A stretch of DNA of 64,000 nt from JANNPJ01 sp965200525 (GTDB taxonomy: Bacteria > Actinomycetota > Actinomycetes > Actinomycetales > Kineosporiaceae): the NCBI GenBank assembly GCA_965200525.1, contig OZ241368.1, forward strand, positions 248,001-312,000, written 5' to 3'. This document shows, piece by piece, positions 1 through 8,100 of this stretch. The translations under genes and the position numbers were made by a program. Positions within the stretch are counted from its first letter, which is position 1; every line of letters begins with the position of its first letter. The notes under the pieces are model-generated. The model was not told where the DNA came from. It was given only the letters and a program-made list of their open reading frames with translations, and did no database searches.

Positions 1-17
1 GCTGCGCGGTACCACTC

Positions 18-1352
18 ATGATCATCGGAGTCTTCACCCCAAACGGCATCGGACCCTGGCCCTGGTTCGTCGCCATCGTCGTAGGTAGCGCCCTGCGTTA
101 CTCATTACTGATCATGAGAGGGGAACCGCGCCTGTTCGAGCTGAGCATATGGCTCTTCGTCTACCTCTTTATGGGGCTTGCCCCACTCATACAGATACGC
201 ACCGGTTCCTACCCTGAAACCACGCCTGGAATGCTTATAGGTCTAGAAGGACGCAGTGCCGCCGTGATCATCGTTGGCACACTTGCCTTTGCTTTTGGAG
301 CATGGCTTTGGCGAGGCAAAGCAACTGCCACTCAAGTAAGGGACATTAGCGCTCATGCAACGTACCGGCTGGCCTGCTGCGCTCTCCTCTTTTCCTGGTG
401 GTACATCCACGCCACAGCCGGCTCTCTCTTCGCCGACCGCGACACTTACGGCATGGCCCGAGCCGCCCTGTGGCCGAACCCTGTCATTGGCTCCCTCGTG
501 GGCGCGCTGTCAACCACCCCACTGCTGGTCAGCGCAGCCGCAACCATCGTGCTCTATAAGCGCGATCGCAAGGCCGGAGTGCGTCTACTCATAGTGGCCG
601 AGATCATCACGCTCGCGGTGGTCGTCAACCCCATATCCGGTGCACGCATCGCCTTCGGATCCGTGTTTCTCAGCTTGATTGCGATGCTGGGCGGCTTTGC
701 CACCTCGCGCGGTTTCCGCATCAGCGCCATAGTCGTGGTGACTTGTATGGTTCTCGTCTTCCCGTACGCTGACGCCTTCCGGCACGGCGCGCCTTCAGGC
801 AACCTCTTCGGGAAGGGCGACCCTGTTCAGGCTATGACCAAAGGCGACTTTGACTCCTTCGCTCAAATCACAAACACCGTTAGCTACGTTGACAATCACG
901 GAGTCACCTATGGCCGGCAAGCTCTCGGAGTCGCCCTGTTCTGGGTTCCACGCAGTCTGTGGTCCGGCAAGGCAGAAGACACTGGCGTCCTGCTGGCCAG
1001 GGACCGTCAATACGGGTTCACCAATCTTTCGGCCCCCTTGTGGTCGGAGTTATTTATCAATGGCGGCTGGCTCGTCTTAATGCTTGGCATGGGGGGGCTC
1101 GGCTGCATCTTGAGACGACAAGATCAGATCCGGATCGCCTCCACGAACGTGGGAGTGTCGGGCTCGATTCTGCCGTTTAGCATGCTAATCGTCTTACGTG
1201 GGTCACTCCTTCAGGCCATCGCCGGATTCGCAGCCGTCATCCTGTTTTCCAGTTTTGTCTCCCGCCGGCCCTCGGAGCTTCCAGTCGGAGGCGACGATGC
1301 CATCCTCACTCAGCTTGGTGGTCGCGAAGCGGCGCGATCCGGACCCCGATAG
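18..1352 (+). CDS. Polytopic membrane protein, O-antigen polymerase-like
   Basis: A 444-residue protein made almost entirely of hydrophobic segments (about ten to eleven predicted membrane helices), with a short soluble stretch around residues 265-315. The length, the many helices and a large loop before the last helices are what is seen in oligosaccharide repeat-unit polymerases and O-antigen ligases, which join lipid-linked glycans outside the membrane; no catalytic motif can be named with certainty. The reading frame is open back to base 3, so the true start may lie before the window and the protein may be longer. A GC-rich hairpin lies 50 bases after the stop. Function is inferred from topology only; another polysaccharide export membrane protein is possible. 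Confidence 0.6.
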   Translation: MIIGVFTPNGIGPWPWFVAIVVGSALRYSLLIMRGEPRLFELSIWLFVYLFMGLAPLIQIRTGSYPETTPGMLIGLEGRSAAVIIVGTLAFAFGAWLWRGKATATQVRDISAHATYRLACCALLFSWWYIHATAGSLFADRDTYGMARAALWPNPVIGSLVGALSTTPLLVSAAATIVLYKRDRKAGVRLLIVAEIITLAVVVNPISGARIAFGSVFLSLIAMLGGFATSRGFRISAIVVVTCMVLVFPYADAFRHGAPSGNLFGKGDPVQAMTKGDFDSFAQITNTVSYVDNHGVTYGRQALGVALFWVPRSLWSGKAEDTGVLLARDRQYGFTNLSAPLWSELFINGGWLVLMLGMGGLGCILRRQDQIRIASTNVGVSGSILPFSMLIVLRGSLLQAIAGFAAVILFSSFVSRRPSELPVGGDDAILTQLGGREAARSGPR

Positions 1353-1398
1353 GTGCACCTTGATTAGAGCAGTACTTCGTGCAAGGAGGCGAACCACA

Positions 1399-1464
1399 TG
1401 ATCGGTGCCCGTGCCCGGGTGGGTTCGGGCACCGCGGGGGTCGTACCGGCTGTGGACTCTTAGC
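1399..1464 (+). CDS. Possible 21-residue small ORF with strong SD
   Basis: An ATG at 1399 sits 8 bases after a consensus AAGGAGG (1384-1390) and opens a 21-codon frame ending TAG at 1464. A GC hairpin (1403-1434) lies inside the frame, so translation and the hairpin would interfere with each other, as in a leader peptide. No known leader sequence is recognised and no biosynthetic gene follows. It may equally be chance. Confidence 0.2.
1403..1434 (+). terminator. GC-rich hairpin after the polymerase-like gene
   Basis: CGGTGCCCG (1403-1411) pairs perfectly with CGGGCACCG (1426-1434) across a 14-base loop. There is no T-tract, which is usual for actinobacterial terminators. It lies about 50 bases after the stop of the upstream membrane protein. 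Confidence 0.4.
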
Positions 1465-1635
1465 CTGAACCATGAAGGACCGGCCCAATGCCGGTGGCAC
1501 GTGATCTGCTCCGTCGACCGCTGTAGTTGTGGCAACTGCACACCATAGTCTGACTGTCATGACTGCCCTGCAGTCCACGTTCTTCTCTTTTGGAAGACTG
1601 CGACGGTGTAGCTTCCGGTGATTCAATTCGTTGCC

Positions 1636-2451
1636 ATGACCAAGGGGACAGCATCGCCCGCAGCCCGCAAGCAACTTGGAGCGGCTCTGCGGAAACTGAG
1701 GGAAGAGTCAGGGAAGAAGGTCGGCGACGTGGCCGTGGCCAGGGTCGCCGGCGTCACCAAGGTCTGGAGGATCGAGTCTGGGCACAGCCTGCCGTCAGTG
1801 AACGATGTCCTGGGCTTGTGCTGGCTGTACGAGGCCGATCAACCGACGACCCGGCGCCTGACCGACCTGGTGTTGGCCCTTGGCGACACCAGCGGTGGAT
1901 GGTGGGAGGCCTACGGCCATGCAGTACCCTCCCCGCTCCACCTGTACGTCGGCATGGAGCAGACGGCCAGCAGCCTCCAGATCTTCGAACCTGATCTCGT
2001 CCATGGGCTCTTGCAGACGCGTGAATACGCACTCTCTGCCAACTTCGACCCTGAGAACGCTCAGGTCAACGCGGATCTGAAGATGGCGCGGCAGGAGGCC
2101 GTCTTTTCCAGGACCGACCGGTACGCCATCCGCATCGTGCTTGGGGCAGCCGCGCTTCGGCGTCAGATCGGTGGTCCCGAGGTGATGAAGGCCCAAGTCG
2201 ACCACCTGCTCAGTATGAACCTTCCCGACGTGCAGGTCCGCGTCCTCAGTGACGAGACCGGAATGCATCGCGCGATCCACGGAGCGTTCAACCTCTTCGA
2301 CTTCGCCGAAGCAGACATGAGCCCAGTCGTCTACGTACCCATACTCGTGGGCGGACGGTACGTCGAGGATCGGAGGCACACCGAGATGTACCGTGAGGCG
2401 TTCAGTAGCATTTGGCCGCTGTCTACCCCGCTGGAGGAGTACGCGCCATGA
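1636..2451 (+). CDS. XRE-family regulator with DUF5753 domain
   Basis: Residues about 10-65 form a helix-turn-helix of the XRE type (QLGAALRKLREESGKK, then VAGVTKVWRIESGHSLPS), and the rest matches the DUF5753 sensor region of actinobacterial regulators (GWWEAYGHA, ASSLQIFEPDLVHGLLQT, and a C-terminal PVVYVP segment). The protein is cytoplasmic and is expected to bind DNA near its own operon. The next gene, a DUF397 protein, overlaps it by ATGA; such pairs are widespread in actinobacteria and often control development or antibiotic production. Start chosen at ATG 1636; a GTG at 1618 in the same frame would add six residues. Neither has a clear ribosome site. Confidence 0.85.
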   Translation: MTKGTASPAARKQLGAALRKLREESGKKVGDVAVARVAGVTKVWRIESGHSLPSVNDVLGLCWLYEADQPTTRRLTDLVLALGDTSGGWWEAYGHAVPSPLHLYVGMEQTASSLQIFEPDLVHGLLQTREYALSANFDPENAQVNADLKMARQEAVFSRTDRYAIRIVLGAAALRRQIGGPEVMKAQVDHLLSMNLPDVQVRVLSDETGMHRAIHGAFNLFDFAEADMSPVVYVPILVGGRYVEDRRHTEMYREAFSSIWPLSTPLEEYAP

Positions 2452-2645
2452 GCACAACGCCCTGGATCAAGGCCGCCAAGTCTGCTGACAACGACAGTTG
2501 CGTGGAGATGCGCGGCAACGGTGATGCCGTCGAGGTGCGCGACACCAAGCAGCTCGGAGCCGGCCCGACCCTCGGCTTCAGCAAGGCCCAGTTCGCCGCC
2601 TGGGTTGGCGCGGCCAAGCGCGGGGAGCTCGACGCTCTTCGCTGA
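2448..2645 (+). CDS. DUF397 family small protein
   Basis: A 65-residue protein with the DUF397 signature: a W near the start, SADNDSCVEM, VEVRDTK and a terminal FSKAQFAAWVGAAKRGEL. Family members act with a neighbouring XRE/DUF5753 regulator, probably as a partner that modulates it. Here the ATG at 2448 overlaps the stop of that regulator (ATGA), so the two are translationally coupled. A strong hairpin follows within 10 bases, so the operon appears to consist of just these two genes. Confidence 0.85.
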   Translation: MSTTPWIKAAKSADNDSCVEMRGNGDAVEVRDTKQLGAGPTLGFSKAQFAAWVGAAKRGELDALR

Positions 2646-2655
2646 CCTGCTCCTT

Positions 2656-2689
2656 CGCGAGCCCCTGCCGGTCGAGGCGGGGGCTCGCG
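2656..2689 (+). terminator. Strong hairpin after the XRE/DUF397 operon
   Basis: CGCGAGCCCCTGCC (2656-2669) pairs with GGCGGGGGCTCGCG (2676-2689) around a six-base loop, with one G-T pair. It ends the two-gene operon and lies between it and the convergent hypothetical gene. Confidence 0.7.
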
Positions 2690-2775
2690 GCGTCAGCTGA
2701 TCGTGCTTCAGTCCGCGGCGACGGGCGGTGCACAGGTTTCTGTCGCCCAAGTGATCCGCCACGGCATCGCCGGGT

Positions 2776-3573
2776 TCACAGCCCCTTGGCCGTGACCTCG
2801 ACGAAGACGTCCGCATAGTGATCCAGCTCGGCCTTGATGACCGGATCATCGATCATGCCCAGCAGCACCGCCACCTGCAATTGCGGGATCTGGACCATAG
2901 TCCCCTGGCCCTGCTGGACGATCAGGGTCCGGCAGGCCCACGCGTACCCGACCAGTCGCAGCCACCACTGAGGCAGTTCTGCGAGCGAGTGCCGGTTGGC
3001 GGCGAACAACCGGGCCAACGGAGCCAGCGCCGGATCAGCCATCGGGTCGGGGCACGCGAGCTTGAACGCTGAATAGTCGAGGACGACGTCCTGACCTGCC
3101 TTGTTGGGCTGGATCAGCCGCAGGGCCGCCACGACCAGATTCTCCCGGAACACGTGCTGGGATTCCCTCGACCAGTTGATCTCGCAGTGCTCAGGCATCG
3201 GATCGCGCTCGGTGAGCATGCGATACCCCGCAGCGCCGAAGCGGAGCAGCTCGACTGCCTGTGGGTCGACGGAGAAGTCGGCGTAGTTCATCTGCCGCTC
3301 GATGAGCACGTTGATCGCCATCGGCCTCAGCAGCCGATAGATGAAGCTGTGCACGTAGTAGCCCTGCGGGGACATGTTCCACCGGTCGCTGCGGCGGTGG
3401 CCATCGACGCGGTTGACCACGTCACGGCAGGCCAGCACCAACTGGAAGCGCAATGGGCCGACCGCTTCATACAGTCGCTTGCGCGCGTTGTACTCGTAGT
3501 CGATCCGCGCCTGGCGGCCGGCCAGACTGCGTTGCGTGATGTAGCCGGTCAGGGCGGCCACGAGGCCGGCCAC
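2776..3573 (-). CDS. Hypothetical protein, possibly 5'-truncated by an IS
   Basis: A 265-residue protein of unknown function. It opens with a short hydrophobic stretch (VAGLVAALTGYI) followed by a helical region rich in Arg and Tyr (QARIDYEYNARKRLYE), then conserved-looking blocks such as YYVHSFIYRLLRP and a mostly helical C-terminus. Many small actinobacterial membrane-anchored proteins have this plan. The start is a GTG at 3573 with no clear SD, only 19 bases from the end of an IS3 element, and the hydrophobic stretch is short for a membrane anchor. The original N-terminus may have been removed by the insertion. I do not recognise a family. Confidence 0.55.
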   Translation of the reverse strand: MAGLVAALTGYITQRSLAGRQARIDYEYNARKRLYEAVGPLRFQLVLACRDVVNRVDGHRRSDRWNMSPQGYYVHSFIYRLLRPMAINVLIERQMNYADFSVDPQAVELLRFGAAGYRMLTERDPMPEHCEINWSRESQHVFRENLVVAALRLIQPNKAGQDVVLDYSAFKLACPDPMADPALAPLARLFAANRHSLAELPQWWLRLVGYAWACRTLIVQQGQGTMVQIPQLQVAVLLGMIDDPVIKAELDHYADVFVEVTAKGL

Positions 3574-3622
3574 GGGTCGACGAAACCAGTGGTGAGGTTC
3601 CCCCCGAACGGTGGACAGGTTT

Positions 3623-4588
3623 CTAAGCAGCTTGTGCTGTTCCTGTCAGGGACTGCTCGAACCGGTTGGGGCTGAGCATCCCGATCGCGGAGTGACGACG
3701 TTCAGTGTTGAACCAGTCAATCCAATTGTCAACTGCTGCAACGAGTTCGGTCCGGGTAGCGTAGGTGTGCCGGTAGTAGTGCTCGTGCTTGAACGTCGAC
3801 CAGAACGATTCCGCGCCGGCGTTGTCCCAGCAGACCCCGGTATCTCCCATCGACCGGTCCAGATCGTGCCGATCACATGCCTGGGCCGTCAGCGTCGCGG
3901 TGAACTCCCCGCCACGGTCCGAATGCAGCACCGTGCCAGCCACGCTACGGCCCTCCTGGGCCCGGGCGGCCACGGCGGCGTCAATGGCCTCACAGACCAT
4001 GTCAGCGCCGACATGGTCGGCCACGACGTGCCCCAGGACCCGCCGCGAATGCCCGTCCCGGATCGCGCACAGGAACATGTCACCCTCACCGCAGGTCAGG
4101 TACGTGATGTCCGTCATCCAGACCGCATCCAAGCGCCCCTGATCGAAGCGCCGGCGGACCCGGTCCGGCGGGAACGACGCCATCGGATCAACCACCGTGG
4201 TGCGGACTTTGAAGGTCCGTGGGCTGATCCCCTCGATCCCGACCTCGGCCATGATCGCCGCGACAGTCTTCTCGTTCACCGTCTCACCACGCTCACGCAG
4301 CTCGGTGGTGACCCGCGGAGACCCGTACGTGCCCTTGGACTCGGCGTGCACGTCCAGGACCTTCACCGTCAGGTCCGCGCGCCGCTGCTGACGCGGCGAG
4401 AGCACCGCCTGAGCCAGCAGCGTGGCCCGGCGCACGTACGCGTAGTACCCCGAGGCCGAAACCTGCAGCAGCCGCGCCATCCGGCGTACCGAGAACCCCT
4501 GCGGGAAGCGGGTATCAGGCTGGGATACGGACGATTCCGAGTCGCCGGGAGTGGGTGTGGGAGCGTCGGGGGCGGCGTACTTCACCAT
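3623..4588 (-). CDS. IS3-family transposase OrfB (DDE integrase core)
   Basis: Catalytic subunit of the IS3 transposase, 321 residues. The DDE triad is present: D in WMTDITYL, D in LHSDRGGEF and E in WDNAGAESFW, followed by YNTERRH-like WFNTERRHSAIG. An HTH-like N-terminal part contains YGSPRVTTELRERG. Its ATG overlaps the stop of orfA as TGATG, so it could be made by termination-reinitiation instead of, or as well as, the -1 frameshift normal in the family. It appears complete and potentially active. Confidence 0.9.
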   Translation of the reverse strand: MVKYAAPDAPTPTPGDSESSVSQPDTRFPQGFSVRRMARLLQVSASGYYAYVRRATLLAQAVLSPRQQRRADLTVKVLDVHAESKGTYGSPRVTTELRERGETVNEKTVAAIMAEVGIEGISPRTFKVRTTVVDPMASFPPDRVRRRFDQGRLDAVWMTDITYLTCGEGDMFLCAIRDGHSRRVLGHVVADHVGADMVCEAIDAAVAARAQEGRSVAGTVLHSDRGGEFTATLTAQACDRHDLDRSMGDTGVCWDNAGAESFWSTFKHEHYYRHTYATRTELVAAVDNWIDWFNTERRHSAIGMLSPNRFEQSLTGTAQAA

Positions 4589-4920
4589 CAGATCGAACCG
4601 CGTGGATTCTTCTGCATCGCGGCGAAGTACGCCGAGGCTTTTACCAGGAAGGCGTTGTCCTTCTCCAGCTCGCCCACCTGCCGGCGTAACCGCAGGAGCT
4701 CCGCCCGCTCGGCCGCCTCCAGCGGCTTCACCCCCGCGACCTCGGCCGCGCCCACCCGGCGCCGCTCGTCCTTGACCCAGACGCTCAGCATCCCCGGATC
4801 GATCCCCAGCTCCCGGGCGACCTCAGAGATCATCCGGTCCGAATCGATCACCCGATGGGCAGCCTCAACCTTGTACTCAGCCGTGTACGACCGGCGCTTA
4901 CGAGCAGGCACGATAGACAT
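4588..4920 (-). CDS. IS3-family transposase OrfA
   Basis: DNA-binding subunit, 110 residues. An HTH of the Tnp_1 type occupies residues about 8-55 (YTAEYKVEAAHRVIDSD, then SEVARELGIDPGMLSVWVKD), followed by a leucine-zipper-like coiled coil (ELLRLRRQVGELEKDNAFL) used for oligomerisation. It precedes orfB with a one-base overlap and lies just inside the right terminal repeat. Confidence 0.9.
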   Translation of the reverse strand: MSIVPARKRRSYTAEYKVEAAHRVIDSDRMISEVARELGIDPGMLSVWVKDERRRVGAAEVAGVKPLEAAERAELLRLRRQVGELEKDNAFLVKASAYFAAMQKNPRGSI

Positions 4921-4994
4921 CCTTCCAGCAGGACCGTGATCCTGCTAAATCGGTGTCCACTTCCCGGGGGGAACCTCATGTGAGCATGACACTC

Positions 4995-5015
4995 ATGGGG
5001 ACATAATGTCCCCAT
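4995..5015. repeat. Short palindrome, part of a motif seen twice
   Basis: ATGGGGACA and TGTCCCCAT pair around TAA. The 14 bases CTCATGGGGACATA (4992-5005) recur exactly at 23817-23830. Here it lies between the IS3 right end and the protease terminator. It might be an operator or the relic of a transposon end; the sequence alone does not decide. Confidence 0.35.
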
Positions 5016-5062
5016 CAGTCGGCCGCCACATGCCGCTGTCCGGTCACCGACTGTCTAACGTC

Positions 5063-5111
5063 GTGGAGTCCGGTCCTGCCTGTCTCAAGTGCAGGCAGAA
5101 CCGGACTCCAC
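5063..5111 (-). terminator. Long hairpin after the protease gene
   Basis: GTGGAGTCCGGT (5063-5074) pairs with ACCGGACTCCAC (5100-5111), extended inward by CTGCCTG with CAGGCAG after one mismatch; loop about nine bases. It begins 28 bases past the stop of the protease gene and is well placed to end its transcript. Confidence 0.75.
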
Positions 5112-5138
5112 GTCATATCGGCGAACAGCCGCCCCGGC

Positions 5139-8100
5139 TCACTTCACCTGGAAGTCGTCCAGCAGGACGACGCTGTCGAAGATCGCGTCCCCGCGGTCGG
5201 AAACCCTCAGTTCCAGCGTGGTGGCGCCGGCCAACTGGCTGGCGTCGATGTCGGCCGTTGCGGTCTTCCATCCAGACTGCCCGACGGTCGAGTCACCACC
5301 GGGGAAGTCGATACCTGAGACGCTGCTGAACGTGCTGGCATTCACGGACTCGGAGACGATCGGGAACGTCTTGCCCGTGCCCGGTACTCGCAGCGTTGCC
5401 TTGAAATCGTCGTCGAACACCGTGCCTACATATTCCGGATACTCCTCGGTGACGTAGTCGTACTGGAAGGTGAATCGCAGCCGGCCGTTCTTGAGCGTGG
5501 CCGGCTCGACCTTGATGGTCTTGGTCAGGGCCCCCGTGGTCTGGGCCGACGACGGGCCGTTGGAGACGAAGCCCATCCGCTTTCCGATCCGAGGTTTGAT
5601 CGGGCCCAGGCTCTCGACGGTGTGCGCCGTCCCTGAGACGTCCCAGGCGCCCGGGCGCAGCTCGGCAATCACCCCCGGCCCCGCCCCTGACGTCGGCACG
5701 AACGACTCGTCCTCGAAGCTGCCGTTGAATGTGGCCTCGAAGGCGTCGACGCTGCCCGCGCCCACGTCCTGCCCGGGGGTCGGGAGAGTCGTGTTCATCA
5801 ACCGGGCCTTGAGCTGGCCGGCCGTGAGGTTCTTCTCCCTGCTCCAGACCAGTGACGCCACTCCGGACACCACCGGCGTGGCCATCGAGGTGCCATTCAG
5901 GTACAGGTAATGCGGGCTGTTCGCCGGGCAGCTCGAGGCGGCAAGCGTGGTGCCTGCGGCCGCGGCCGAGAGGATGCATACCCCTGGAGCCGACATGTCC
6001 ACCCAGGGACCGTGGTTCGAGAAGCTGGCCCGCTTGCCCTGGTTATCGATCGCGCCGATAGCGACAAGTTCGGTGTTGTACATGTGCTTGTCGAACGTTT
6101 CGGTCCGGTCGAACGCGGCGGGATAGAAGCGGGTTGTGGAGTTGTTGTTCCCGGCCGCGGCCATGACCAGGCGATCACGACTCCATGCGTAGTCGATCGC
6201 CCTGGCCTGGGTCTCGCTCCGATTGGTACTACCGAAGCTCATGTTGAGAATCTTGGCTCCGTGATCGACGGCCGCCTGGGTACCGGCCAAGATGGCCGTG
6301 TCGGTGAGATGTCCCTGGGCGTCACCGACCTTGAGTGCCATCAGGTCGGCGCTCCAGTTCACCCCGGCCACCCCGGTGTGATTGTTGGTGGCCGCACCGA
6401 TGATTCCGGCGACGTGCGTGCCGTGACCGTTGTCGTCCGCAGCGTCCTCGTCGTTGTTGACGAAGTCCCAGTCGAACGCCGTCAGCTGCGACGCGAGGTC
6501 CTCGTGGTTGCGATCGATGCCCGTGTCCACCACCGCGACGATGACCTTCGGTGTGTCCCCCCGGTTGAAGGCCCAGGCCTCATTGGCCCGGATGTACTTC
6601 AGGTAGGACTGCTCCCCGTACCGGGGATCGCTCGGCGTGACGTCGAAGGACGCGGACACGCCATTCGGTTCTGCTGCGACGATCCCCGGAAATCCGCTCA
6701 CGGTGGTGAGCACGGCCTGCAATGCCGCCGGGGTGGCGGCCGCCGGGATGTCGATCTGCCAAGTGGTGGCGTCCACCCGACCCGAGACGGTCCCCGACAC
6801 GGCGTCGGCAGCGGCCTTGACCTGCTGGAAGGTGGCGTCGGCCGCGGTGAACACCACGATCTGGTTGCTGACGACCGGCCCGGCGCCGTTCGGCGACGTG
6901 ATGGTCTTCTCTGTGTCGGAAGCAGCCGGCGCCACCGGCTCCCCCGCCGCGGCGACCGTCACGCTGACATGGCCGGTCACGCCCTTGGAGCCGTCGTCGC
7001 TCGACACGGTGAACTCTCCGGTCTGCGCCAGCGCCACGCCAATCGTGGCACCGTAAGAACCGTCTCCGGCCTCGATGTCACCGTTCGTGCCGTCATCCTT
7101 CAGCTGTCCCAGACTCTTGCCCGACGGGTCGGTCAGGTTCACCGGCCCGCTCGGCACGAAGGTGGGCGAGACCGCGAAGAACACATCGGTCGGCTTCTTG
7201 CTGGTCACGAGATCCGGGTCAGCCGTCGGCAGAAGCGGGTTCATCGTGGCCGGGTCGAGGATCACGGTCGTGCTTGCCGAGGCGGGTGGGCTGGTGGACT
7301 GACCCGACCGGGCCACCGCCGTGGTCGTGATCGAGTCCGGGTCCTGCGGGCGCACCGTGTACTTGGCCCCGTTGTCGACATTCACCTCCGCACCGGCCGC
7401 GATGTCACCGACTGGGACGGACACCGAACTGGCATCCGGCAGGGTGACGTCGATCGAGGTGGCCGGGGCCGCCGGCGCCGGAACGGCCTTGAGCGGGGTC
7501 CGCGAGGTCTGCACGTTCCCGGCGGTCGTAGTGACCGATACCGCCAGCCGGGCATCGGTGGCCGCGGCCAGCGCCTGCTTATCGCTCGCCGAAAGCTTCG
7601 GGAAGAAGCGGAACGGGACGTCGAGCCCCGAGCTCGGCGGGATCGGAATGGGCGTCACGAACGGCAGAGACGGACCGTTGGGGTAGTTGATCTGACCGAA
7701 CGTCGGCTGGTTCACCGAGGTGCAGTTGGCCAGGTCGTCGCCCGGGCAGAGCGCTCCGGCCTTCAGGCTCGCCGCCGACGGAAGCACGGTGACGCTCTTG
7801 TTGGGATTGGGAAGCTCGAGCCAGAGGTTGATGTCGGTCAGCTGCTCGCCGGCCGGCGTGCCGGGAAGATGTGCCGTACCGGTCAGGAGCGCCGACTGCC
7901 CGGCCACGTCTAGACAGGCGCCGACGGGGTCGTTACGCACATTGAACCCGAACTGCACGTCACTACCGACGGTCGCGACCGACGGGCTGGCGTCCATCGT
8001 GAGGCCGAGGGCGGTGCTGCACCCTTCCAGAGAGGTGAGCGTTGCCGCCGCTGACGGGGCCGGTGGCGTCCAGTAGCCCGCCACTGCCGCCTGCAGATCG

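Larger units (their letters stand above)
3593..4978. mobile_element. IS3-family insertion sequence
   Basis: Terminal inverted repeats start TGAGGTTCCCCCC at 3593 and the reverse complement ends at 4978, with further matches (TGGACA) inside, and the TG...CA ends usual for IS3. It carries orfA and orfB on the minus strand. The flanking bases (TGG and TGT) do not form a clean 3-bp target duplication, so one side may have been rearranged after insertion. Confidence 0.9.

Noticed and set aside
3590..4982. Target duplication of the first IS3 element
   Set aside because: The flanks TGG and TGT do not match, so none is claimed.
5910..7913. Long open frame opposite the protease gene
   Set aside because: Arg/Gly-rich shadow of a high-GC gene; the minus strand has the complete subtilase with its motifs.
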